A DNA stretch of 64,000 bases from CBDVBD01 sp965372135 (GTDB lineage Bacteria > Electryoneota > RPQS01 > CBDVBD01). A program made the translations under genes and the position numbers. Shown piece by piece: positions 1 through 6,905 of this stretch (position 1 is the stretch's first letter; the number at the start of each line of letters is the position of its first letter). The notes under the pieces are model-generated. The model did not search any database and was not told where the DNA came from. It was given only the letters and a program-made list of their open reading frames with translations. The stretch is from contig CBDVBD010000001.1 of the NCBI GenBank assembly GCA_965372135.1, positions 9,109-73,108 on the forward strand, given 5' to 3'.

Positions 1-443
1 ATCTAATTATCACTGGCAGAATCAAAGAGATTCTTGTTTCCTCATATGGGAAAAAGATCCCATCAGCTCCTATTGAAGCCCAAATAGCAGGCAGTGAATA
101 TATTTCCCAGGTTGTTCTCTGTGGCGATAATAGGAAATGCGTTGGAGCATTGGTTGTACCGAATAGAGAGCAGATACAAAAACATGCAAAGGAGGGAAGT
201 ATTCATTCTAATAGTTATTCCGATCTGCTTGAAACTGACGGAATAAAAGCACTGATAAAAGGTGTGATTGAAAAGTCAACAGAAGATCTTCCATCCTATG
301 AGCAAATCAAGGTTTTCACCGTTATTCCTGAGGAATTCACAGTGACTAATGGTATGTTAACCCCAACAATAAAACTAAGAAGAAACAAGATATTAGAGAA
401 ATATCGTAAAGAGATAGATGCGATGTATGCACCATCAGAATGA
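1..443 (+). CDS. Long-chain acyl-CoA synthetase (AMP-forming), C-terminal fragment
   Basis: The reading frame is open from base 3 to the TGA at 441-443, so this is the last ~146 residues of a gene that begins left of the window. The opening residues LIITGRIKEILVSSYGKK match the hinge and C-terminal subdomain (A8-A10 region) of ANL-superfamily acyl-CoA synthetases. The tail LTPTIKLRRNKILEKY is typical of the FadD15/Faa group, including the conserved C-terminal Lys region. Family knowledge: these enzymes activate fatty acids to acyl-CoA through an acyl-adenylate. The N-terminal ATP-binding motifs lie outside the window, so activity and exact substrate cannot be judged. No downstream partner is visible; a ~560 bp gap follows. 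Confidence 0.85.
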   Translation, partial: LIITGRIKEILVSSYGKKIPSAPIEAQIAGSEYISQVVLCGDNRKCVGALVVPNREQIQKHAKEGSIHSNSYSDLLETDGIKALIKGVIEKSTEDLPSYEQIKVFTVIPEEFTVTNGMLTPTIKLRRNKILEKYRKEIDAMYAPSE

Positions 444-1002
444 ATCGCTTGATAATGCATTCAGAATGACTTCGTGCTCGATGATCGGGAGAAAAATTGA
501 ATAATTACAGGTCAATATAAATATCATTCCGCATTAGCGCTGATCCCTTGTCCCATTCGACAATTCCCCCCCCCGAAATTCCCAAAGTCACCCAATCTAA
601 TTAAAGATTTGAGAATCCATGCCAAAGAAATTTGTTCTTGGGAAAGAAATCACTTGATTTATATTTAGATAATAATTATATTTCATATATTTGTAAAAAA
701 ATGACTGTGAATGAACGTCATAAAACCACATGTAACTGTGAAAATCATGCCCTGATTCGACAACGAACAACTAATCTATTCCGGGCAACCACTTGTATAC
801 AGCATATCCTCGTCATCATCTCTTTGAAATAAACGGTTGTTCCCATGCATCCAGATCATTAAATATGGAAACAACCGAAATAATATTTGTTATCTACCAT
901 CACTTTTTTCATACACACTTAAAAGACAGCAGTGATTAATCATAATGGGTCATTAGTGTTAGAAATGATTGGATGAATAATTAAAAACTTGAGGAGAAGA
1001 TC
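444..1002. other. Intergenic region, no supported gene
   Basis: About 560 bases, AT-rich, with a run of nine C at 566-574. A 66-codon frame at 632-832 has no ribosome-binding site and unremarkable composition, so I do not call it. The only clear signal is the Shine-Dalgarno GAGGAGA at 991-997 serving the next gene. No convincing promoter or terminator was found by eye. Confidence 0.6.
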
Positions 1003-2568
1003 ATGAGAACAAGTGTATTCGCAACCACATTTACGATCATATTACTGGTCGTAACCGGCGCATTGGCGGAGGTACCACACCAAATCAACTACCAGGGGAT
1101 GTTGACCGATACCAGCGGCAATCCCATTAATGAGGTCATCACTCGGATGACATTTTCCCTGTATGCGGATTCCGTTGGAGGGGGTAGCTTATGGAGTGAA
1201 ATCCATTCCGGCGTCCCGGTGACCGATGGCTTATTTCGGGTTACGCTGGGAGCGGATTGGCCGGTTCCGGCATCCCTGTTCGATGGCAGTACGCTATGGT
1301 TAGGAGTCATGGTAACTCCGGATGGACAAGACATGACTCCTCGCCAACCTCTGGTATCGGTGCCTTATGGATTCAAATCCCAAAACGCTGATCACGCGGT
1401 CACTGCTGATACAGCAAGGTGGGCTGAAGACTTCCAGGTACCTCTCCATGTCACAGGCGACACCGTGGGAACCGCTATCATCTGGGGTACAAACAATACC
1501 GAAACCGGAATGGGCATAAAAGGTGAAAACGCCGCCGGCAATTATGGCTACCTTGGCAGTGGCAGCTATGGCGTCTATGGGGAACACGTATCCAGCGGCA
1601 ACTTTGGCTATTTTGGCAGCAGCCAATACGGCGCCTATGGGAAGCACGAGTCCTACAACAAATACGGTCTCCTCGGCGCCACTTGGGCTGGAGCATTTGG
1701 CAAAGATTTGGATACCCAAAATCTTGGCGGACTCGGCCACAGCCTACGTGGAGCATACGGTCAGAACAGTAACGGCAATCGTGGCTACCTGGGCGAGGAA
1801 GAATGCGGCGTCTACGGTCAATACGGGTGGAGCGGTCCCAATGGCTACATCGGTAGCACCAACTATGGGGCATATGGAGAATACACCAACGGAAACTACG
1901 GCTACTCCGGTAGCACCAGCTACGGCGCATATGGATACCACAACAACGGCAATAGCGGTGCCCTCGGTACCAGCAGCAATGGGGTGTATGGCTTAACGGG
2001 TAGCACTAATGGCTATGGCGGCTACTTCTTGGCTTACGCCACCGGAGCATCTGGTATCTTCGCCTGGGGAAGCGCCAGTGGTTATGCCGCGGAATTTAGA
2101 GGGAATGTTATCATCAAACACGTGAGCACCGGTGCAACCGTGATGGAACTGGGGGAAGGTTTGGACTACGCCGAGGGCTTCCACGTATCGGACGAGACCG
2201 GCATCGCGCCCGGAACTGTCCTGATCATCGATCCTGATCACTCCGGTAAATTGACGATATCAGACAAATCCTATGACTCAAAAGTCGCTGGAATCGTCGC
2301 CGGCGGAAAGGGGTTGGGATCGGGTGTTCGCTTGGGATCCGATGAATTTGATTATGATGTGGCGTTGGCGGGCAGGGTGTACTGCAACGTGGATGCGACC
2401 GAGACCGGTGTGGAAGCTGGCGACCTGCTAACCACCTCCACCACACCGGGCTATGCAATGAAAGCGTCGGATTATTCGCGCGCCCCTGGCGCTATTTTGG
2501 GAAAAGCAATGGAGAAATTAGAGCGCGGGGAAAAGGGTCAGATATTAGTTCTTGTAACTTTGCAATAA
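1003..2568 (+). CDS. Secreted Gly/Tyr-rich 20-residue-repeat surface protein
   Basis: 521 residues. ATG at 1003 follows GAGGAGA with good spacing. Residues 1-22 form a signal peptide (cleavage near ALA-EVPHQ). Residues ~23-125 hold the HQINYQGMLTDTSGNPI opening common to secreted proteins of KSB1/Calditrichota-type bacteria, ending in VPYGFKSQNADHA. Residues ~177-332 are eight repeats of 19-20 residues following G-x-x-G-Y-x-G-x(4)-G-A/V-Y-G. The C-terminal ~150 residues (MELGEGLDYAEGFHVSDETG onward) are a conserved domain also found in proteins carrying tail-fibre-like repeats. The repeats suggest a beta-solenoid or fibrous rod on the cell surface; function unknown. There is no C-terminal sorting signal. 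Ten bases after the stop the C10 peptidase gene has its own SD, so the two are probably co-transcribed. Confidence 0.75.
   Translation: MRTSVFATTFTIILLVVTGALAEVPHQINYQGMLTDTSGNPINEVITRMTFSLYADSVGGGSLWSEIHSGVPVTDGLFRVTLGADWPVPASLFDGSTLWLGVMVTPDGQDMTPRQPLVSVPYGFKSQNADHAVTADTARWAEDFQVPLHVTGDTVGTAIIWGTNNTETGMGIKGENAAGNYGYLGSGSYGVYGEHVSSGNFGYFGSSQYGAYGKHESYNKYGLLGATWAGAFGKDLDTQNLGGLGHSLRGAYGQNSNGNRGYLGEEECGVYGQYGWSGPNGYIGSTNYGAYGEYTNGNYGYSGSTSYGAYGYHNNGNSGALGTSSNGVYGLTGSTNGYGGYFLAYATGASGIFAWGSASGYAAEFRGNVIIKHVSTGATVMELGEGLDYAEGFHVSDETGIAPGTVLIIDPDHSGKLTISDKSYDSKVAGIVAGGKGLGSGVRLGSDEFDYDVALAGRVYCNVDATETGVEAGDLLTTSTTPGYAMKASDYSRAPGAILGKAMEKLERGEKGQILVLVTLQ
1528..1998 (+). repeat. In-gene tandem repeat, eight units of 57-60 bp
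   Basis: Eight consecutive units encode the motif G-x-x-G-Y-x-G-x(4)-G-A-Y-G. Units six and seven (about 1837-1950) are closest to each other, sharing GSTxYGAYG. Period is 20 codons in the first half and 19 in the second. The GC-rich repeats also leave stop-free frames on the opposite strand, which are shadows. Confidence 0.75.
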
Positions 2569-2583
2569 CAGGAGGTTGTGATC

Positions 2584-4023
2584 ATGAGAAATGTAATTAT
2601 CATCATTCTGGTCGCCTCCTTTGCAATCATGCTGCCGGTATCGACGGTTTCGGCTGAGATAGTGAGTAAAGACCAGGCTCTGACGGTGGCAACAAACTGG
2701 ATTGCATTCATTCTTCAGGCGAAAGGAGATTGGGGCGGCGCCAAGACGGCGGAGGTAATAGAAATACAGGAATTCAAGCGTGGGGATCGGCTGCTGGGTT
2801 ATTTTTGCCATGTGAATCCCAGAGGTCATATCGTGATTTCCCTGCGCAGGGAGCTGGCGCCGGTGAAAGCGTATTCAGCTACCTGTAATCTGGATCCTGG
2901 GATGGAGGAAGGGTTGGTTGACCTTATCAAAGACGGCATGGAACGAATCCTGGATGGGATTATACAGCAGATAGGTCCCGTGGAAACGGTCCGAACCGAA
3001 GACATGGAAAGCATCCTTGAAATCGACTACCGTCAAACATGGTTAGCAATTGAAAACGGAGTCGATATGAACTACCAGATGAGCGACACACTGCTTAATT
3101 CATCCTGGCATCAGGGTGACCCTTATAATCAACAGTGTCCAGCGCCACCGGGGGGTGATGACTGCACCGCTCCTCGCTGCTTGGTGGGGTGTGTCGCCAC
3201 GGCTGGTGCCCAAATAATGCGGTACTGGAACTGGCCCCCCTATGATAATCATAATCCACCCAATATTTATGATTGGCGGAACATGCCCGATCAACTTACA
3301 GGGTCGTCACCCCAGATAGAAATTGATGTTGTCGCCGATTTATGCCATAATATTGGGGTTGATGTCGGTATGAGTTACTGCGCTGGTGATGGTTGTCAAT
3401 CAAGTGCACAAACTTACGATATGGAAGGTGTGTACGAAAATCTCTACCGTTATTCCCCTGATGGTGGAAGATCGAGCAGGAACCAAGTTAGCGCAGTGGA
3501 ATGGTTTAACATGATAAAGAATCAACTTAATATGAATCGCCCCATCCATTACAGAGTTGAGGGACATTCAATTGTCTGTGACGGCTGGCAGGAGACCGGA
3601 CCGGGACCCCTGCGGGAATACCATATGAATTATGGTTGGGGGGATGGCAATAATACCTGGTGGACCCTGGGTGCATTGCTCTTCGGCGGTATCGATGAGG
3701 AATACATGCTGTACGGTATATTTCCCAACGTATCACTGGGAACTTCATTTTCCGGTACCTACGCCAGGAACGATATCCTTCCCTACCGTTATTTCGATCG
3801 GGATGCTTTGGGGACGACGGCAGTATTTGAAGCTGGTCAGAGGTTGCAGTTTCTCCCCCGTATCACTGTAACCTGCGCCCCCGGGGGTGGGAATTATGTC
3901 CGAATCCTAAGTGGGGCTTTTTCTTGGACCCGTCTATTTACAAGAGGAGATATCTCAAAAGGCATACGCCTTGCTGGAGGTGAAGTCAAGTTTCATCCTG
4001 GCGGCTCATTGAAGTTACATTAG
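2584..4023 (+). CDS. Secreted C10-family (streptopain-like) cysteine peptidase
   Basis: 479 residues from ATG 2584, chosen because GGAGG at 2571-2575 lies 8 bases upstream; the in-frame GTG at 2578 is only 2 bases from it. A signal peptide runs to about residue 24 (VSTVSA-EIV). A Spi/pro-like N-terminal domain covers ~25-150. The catalytic domain has Cys203 in GCVATAGAQIMRYW and His328 in GHSIVCDGW, followed by HMNYGWGDGNNTWW, where the Asn/Trp pair of streptopain sits. These are the hallmarks of peptidase family C10. The last ~75 residues (from FEAGQRLQFLP) are a small beta-rich domain resembling those found at the ends of FCB secreted proteins. It likely degrades extracellular protein. An eroded copy of its tail lies just downstream (4074-4235). 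Confidence 0.85.
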   Translation: MRNVIIIILVASFAIMLPVSTVSAEIVSKDQALTVATNWIAFILQAKGDWGGAKTAEVIEIQEFKRGDRLLGYFCHVNPRGHIVISLRRELAPVKAYSATCNLDPGMEEGLVDLIKDGMERILDGIIQQIGPVETVRTEDMESILEIDYRQTWLAIENGVDMNYQMSDTLLNSSWHQGDPYNQQCPAPPGGDDCTAPRCLVGCVATAGAQIMRYWNWPPYDNHNPPNIYDWRNMPDQLTGSSPQIEIDVVADLCHNIGVDVGMSYCAGDGCQSSAQTYDMEGVYENLYRYSPDGGRSSRNQVSAVEWFNMIKNQLNMNRPIHYRVEGHSIVCDGWQETGPGPLREYHMNYGWGDGNNTWWTLGALLFGGIDEEYMLYGIFPNVSLGTSFSGTYARNDILPYRYFDRDALGTTAVFEAGQRLQFLPRITVTCAPGGGNYVRILSGAFSWTRLFTRGDISKGIRLAGGEVKFHPGGSLKLH

Positions 4024-4073
4024 CCGAGCGGTGGAAGTCTGGTTTTGTTGTGGATTACCTAACCATCTATTGA

Positions 4074-4235
4074 AATGTCGGATTCTGCGGGACAGGCGGT
4101 GACAACGCTGTCCGTTTTATGGGTTCATCCCTTCGTAACACAAGAATGTACACGCGTGGGGATGTATCCAAAGGAGCGAGACTATTCGAAGGAGGTATTA
4201 AGCTTTACGCCAACGGTTGCATCAGTTTTCACTGA
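4074..4235 (+). pseudogene. Eroded second copy of the C10 peptidase C-terminal tail
   Basis: Translating from 4074 to the TGA at 4233-4235, after an in-frame TGA at 4071-4073, gives 53 codons ending MYTRGDVSKGARLFEGGIK and then LYANGCISFH. This aligns with the last ~52 residues of the upstream peptidase (LFTRGDISKGIRLAGGEVK then FHPGGSLKLH), including the order GG, VR, TR, TRGD, SKG, RL, GG. There is no start codon or SD. It is most simply the surviving 3' end of a duplicated peptidase or of another gene sharing this terminal domain. Confidence 0.65.
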
Positions 4236-4299
4236 TGTCTGATAACAGATTACATGACTAAACTAAAATAATCCTTTTAACGTGGCAAAGGAGTGAGAC

Positions 4300-4782
4300 A
4301 TGAATCCAAACGCGAACAAACTAATCTTGGGCTCAATCGTCCTAATGCTGGTAGTTTGTATTACAACACTATTGACCGCCCAACCGTCCAGCGACAATTA
4401 CATCCTGAAAAAATGGGCGATTTCCAGCGGGGGTGGGAGTATGAGTTCCGATAATTACCAAGCTGTCGCCGTCATCGGGCAGAGCAGCCCTCCCGGGACC
4501 TCCTCCAGCACCAACTACACCTTATTCAGCGGCTATTTACAGCCACTATTTGGAGCACCGGGAGCTGCGTTGGTTTGGGTTTGGACGGACAGCGCCAACG
4601 TTTATCTGGACTGGGACGATGTCCCCAACGCTACTTCCTACAACATCTATCGGGCTAACGACCCCGGTGTCACGGTTGTACCAGGTAATCTGATCGGTAC
4701 CAGTGCCACCTCGAACTACACCGACACCAATGCGGTGGCGGACAGCGTCAAATTCTTTTACCTGGTCACCTGCAGCAATTAA
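4300..4782 (+). CDS. Small secreted protein with FN3-like C-terminus
   Basis: 160 residues; ATG 4300 follows AAAGGAGTGAGAC. A signal peptide covers about residues 1-28 (…LLTAQ-PSS). Two S/N-D-N-Y repeats follow (SSDNYILKKW, SSDNYQAVAVIGQSS, SSTNYTLFSGYLQP), a pattern common in exported FCB proteins. Residues ~85-160 look like a fibronectin type III-like strand pattern (VYLDWDDVPNATSYNIYRA, then NYTDTNAVADSVKFFYLVT). The protein ends within that fold without a sorting signal. No enzymatic motif is seen; a surface or matrix role is a guess from context. Confidence 0.7.
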   Translation: MNPNANKLILGSIVLMLVVCITTLLTAQPSSDNYILKKWAISSGGGSMSSDNYQAVAVIGQSSPPGTSSSTNYTLFSGYLQPLFGAPGAALVWVWTDSANVYLDWDDVPNATSYNIYRANDPGVTVVPGNLIGTSATSNYTDTNAVADSVKFFYLVTCSN

Positions 4783-5015
4783 TTATTTACTAATAGTGCT
4801 GTCAGGTGCCCTCACCTGATAGTCATTGCTGGTGAACCGAAACATTCTCACGCCGGGGCGATTTATCCTTTCCCTAAGCGGGCATTGAGGGATTTCATCC
4901 ATAGGGCAGCCCGGCAATCGCCGGATCATCGCTCCATGGAATTAAACTCAAATAGATGCAGTGTGTCCCGCCGTAGCTGGATACGCTACCAAAACATAAA
5001 CTTGAGGAGAGAATA
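4783..5015 (+). other. Intergenic stretch with a small hairpin
   Basis: No gene seen. TCAGGTG (4802-4808) and CACCTGA (4813-4819) form a 7-bp hairpin 20 bases after the stop of the previous gene. There is no T tract, so it is at best a weak terminator. A second short stem (CCGGC-AATC-GCCGG) lies near 4911-4924. Confidence 0.35.
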
Positions 5016-5111
5016 ATGAAACCCCACACTTTGCCAATTACCATAACGATCATTTTACTGATCGTAAGCGGGGTATTCGTGTCATCGGTTGGTGAAATTA
5101 TAGAAGTTTGA
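5016..5111 (+). pseudogene. Truncated signal-peptide gene remnant
   Basis: A 31-codon frame starts at ATG 5016 behind CTTGAGGAGAGAATA, nearly the same SD context as the gene at 1003 (CTTGAGGAGAAGATC). The product MKPHTLPITITIILLIVSGV is a classic signal peptide, then stops at TGA 5109-5111 with no mature protein. The DNA after the stop is bracketed by a 12-bp direct repeat (5089-5100 and 5245-5256). This looks like a secreted-protein gene that lost its body. It could also be a leader peptide, but there is no regulatory codon run. Confidence 0.5.
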
Positions 5112-5256
5112 AAATCGCAGCAAAATTGAGTCCCAGTAGGTTTTCCTCCCAGCTGCAGACGGTTTGCGGAATGTTTCCGGTTCGGAATGAATATTCAGTC
5201 GATTGCCGGACGAAAAACCCGACAGGAACTTGGTTCTATATTTTTTGGTGAAATTA
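5089..5256. repeat. 12-bp direct repeat bracketing a 144-bp stretch
   Basis: TTGGTGAAATTA occurs at 5089-5100 and again at 5245-5256. The first copy lies in the truncated signal-peptide frame. Removing the interval together with one copy would extend that frame by 18 codons to a TAA near 5307. Insertion or deletion between short repeats would explain this; no inverted ends or transposase are visible. Confidence 0.45.
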
Positions 5257-5337
5257 CTTCTTATCACCAATGTAATCAGAAACTAAAATCTCAAAAACTA
5301 GAATAATCTACTATTATGTAAAAAATCGAAAAACTTC

Positions 5338-5366
5338 TTGACAATTGATTTTCCTATGATTATGTT
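5338..5366 (+). promoter_or_regulatory. Predicted sigma-70 promoter of the first regulator/kinase operon
   Basis: A perfect -35 TTGACA (5338-5343), a 17-base spacer and TATGTT (5361-5366) as -10. Transcription would start near 5373, leaving a leader of ~180 bases before the regulator gene. Confidence 0.6.
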
Positions 5367-5505
5367 TTGTCATGTGATAAGAGATTCGTTTGAAACATTG
5401 GAGGAAATACACTTCGTGGAGTAATAGCTGGTTATTATATGTACCTGGGTCGAAGATAAGCCCCCAAATCATGCAGATAGCTGAATTCACCGATTAGAGA
5501 TACCC

Positions 5506-5536
5506 CCGACCTTCGACCGGTCGGTTTATTTTTTTT
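5506..5536 (+). terminator. Terminator-like hairpin in the leader of the regulator gene
   Basis: CCGACC (5506-5511) pairs with GGTCGG (5519-5524) around a 7-base loop, followed at once by TTTATTTTTTTTATTT. It has the form of an intrinsic terminator. It lies between the predicted promoter and the start codon, under 30 bases from the ATG. It could terminate upstream read-through or act as an attenuator. I see no ORF or known riboswitch fold in the leader. Confidence 0.5.
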
Positions 5537-5552
5537 ATTTATGGGAATGATT

Positions 5553-6905
5553 ATGAAGAAACCAAAAATTCTGTTAATTGATGATGACCCTCTGTTTCTG
5601 AAAACCACCCAGCAACAATTGGCGGAATTAGGCTATGACACTAATACTGCTCCGGATGGAATCTCAGGTAACCGTGAGATTTCCGCTGATAATTATGCCT
5701 TAATTTTGCTGGACTTGCGCCTTCCCGACACCGATGGATTGACTTTATTAAAGACGTGGCAAGACAAAATGATTCCCTCACCGGTTATCATGATTTCCGG
5801 CGAAGGAACCATCCCCGAAGCGGTCAAAGCCATGAAACATGGTGCGCTGGATTTCTTGGTGAAACCGGTAGATATCGATCTGTTAGAGGTGGTAGTGAAG
5901 CGTACGTTGTCTTCTCAAAAATTGGTGAAAGAGAACCTTAGGTTAAAGCAGTTGGTTCGTCCGGACAAAGCTGTTTTCCTGGGTGATAGTGATGTGGTGA
6001 AAGAGTTACTCGATATCGCTGACAAAGTGGCAGATAGCGATCATCCCATATTGCTTGAAGGCGAAACCGGAACCGGGAAACAGGTTCTGGCGCACTATAT
6101 TTTACAACATTCCAACCGAATCAATGAACCGTTCGTGCAAGTGAATTGTGCAGCCATTACCCCAACCCTGTTCGAATCAGAGCTGTTTGGACATGAAAAA
6201 GGCGCATTCACCAGCGCTCATGTCCGAAAAATCGGCAAATTGGAGCTGGTGGGTAAAGGGACTCTTTTTTTGGACGAAATTGGTGAGCTGCCGCCCGAAT
6301 GTCAGGCGAAATTGTTAACTGCAGTTGAAAACAGAACCTTCGAACGGGTAGGGGGGACGTCTGTCCTCTATTTTGAAGGCAGGATCATCGCCGCCACCAA
6401 TCGGAACCTGGAAGATGAAGTAACCAACGGAAATTTCAGGAAAGACCTGTTCTACCGGCTGAACACCTTTCGGCTAAATTTACCTCCTTTGAGGGAACAT
6501 ATCGAGGATATACCCATATATATCAACCACACTTTAGACCAATGCGGGCGGAAATACGGTAGTACTTTCGATTCACCGGAACCGGACGTGCTGGAGCAGC
6601 TAAAGAAATATCATTGGCACGGTAATGTCCGTGAAGTCATCCATCATGTTGAGCGTATCGCGCTGTTTTCCGACAGCAAAAAAATTCCCAAACGCCTCTG
6701 GCTGACTTTACCTTCGCTGGTGCAAGACCCATCCACTGATGAATATGAAACCAACCTGCAAACCGCCATAGATTCCTTCAAAGAGCAGCACATATTGAAA
6801 ATACTGGCAAATTGCGGTGAGAATCAGACCGAAGCGGCAAAACGCTTAGGCATTGGTCGCACTTACCTAAATCGATTATTATCATCATATAAAGATCATA
6901 AGTGA
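5553..6905 (+). CDS. Sigma-54-dependent response regulator (NtrC family), system 1
   Basis: 450 residues from ATG 5553; upstream in-frame ATGs at 5541 and 5547 lack an SD, while GGGA precedes 5553. A receiver domain (1-~120) has the phosphoacceptor Asp54 in LILLDLRLPD and the switch Lys in FLVKPVD. An AAA+ domain (~140-365) shows Walker A GETGTGKQ (170-177), the sigma-54-contacting loop GAFTSA (217-222; consensus GAFTGA), Walker B TLFLDE (237-242) and an arginine-finger region. A Fis-type helix-turn-helix ends the protein (NQTEAAKRLGIGRTYLNRLL). Family role: phosphorylation permits ATP-driven opening of sigma-54 promoters. The gene overlaps its kinase by 4 bases. Likely targets are the sigma-54-like elements at 9507 and 11824. 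Confidence 0.93.
   Translation: MKKPKILLIDDDPLFLKTTQQQLAELGYDTNTAPDGISGNREISADNYALILLDLRLPDTDGLTLLKTWQDKMIPSPVIMISGEGTIPEAVKAMKHGALDFLVKPVDIDLLEVVVKRTLSSQKLVKENLRLKQLVRPDKAVFLGDSDVVKELLDIADKVADSDHPILLEGETGTGKQVLAHYILQHSNRINEPFVQVNCAAITPTLFESELFGHEKGAFTSAHVRKIGKLELVGKGTLFLDEIGELPPECQAKLLTAVENRTFERVGGTSVLYFEGRIIAATNRNLEDEVTNGNFRKDLFYRLNTFRLNLPPLREHIEDIPIYINHTLDQCGRKYGSTFDSPEPDVLEQLKKYHWHGNVREVIHHVERIALFSDSKKIPKRLWLTLPSLVQDPSTDEYETNLQTAIDSFKEQHILKILANCGENQTEAAKRLGIGRTYLNRLLSSYKDHK

Noticed and set aside
632..832. 66-codon frame on the + strand
   Set aside because: No ribosome-binding site, AT-rich random-looking composition and no recognisable motif in a non-coding stretch.
1300..1941. Long antisense frames opposite the repeat protein
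   Set aside because: They mirror the GC-rich 60-bp repeats of the sense gene and have no SD; a codon-structure shadow.
1528..1998. CRISPR-like array
   Set aside because: Period is a codon multiple (57-60 bp), inside a coding frame, with no constant repeat alternating with unique spacers.
4802..4819. Strong terminator after the FN3-like protein
   Set aside because: Only a 7-bp stem with no T tract; kept as a small hairpin in a note.
5082..5270. Antisense 62-codon frame
   Set aside because: No SD; spans the direct-repeat scar and encodes nothing recognisable.
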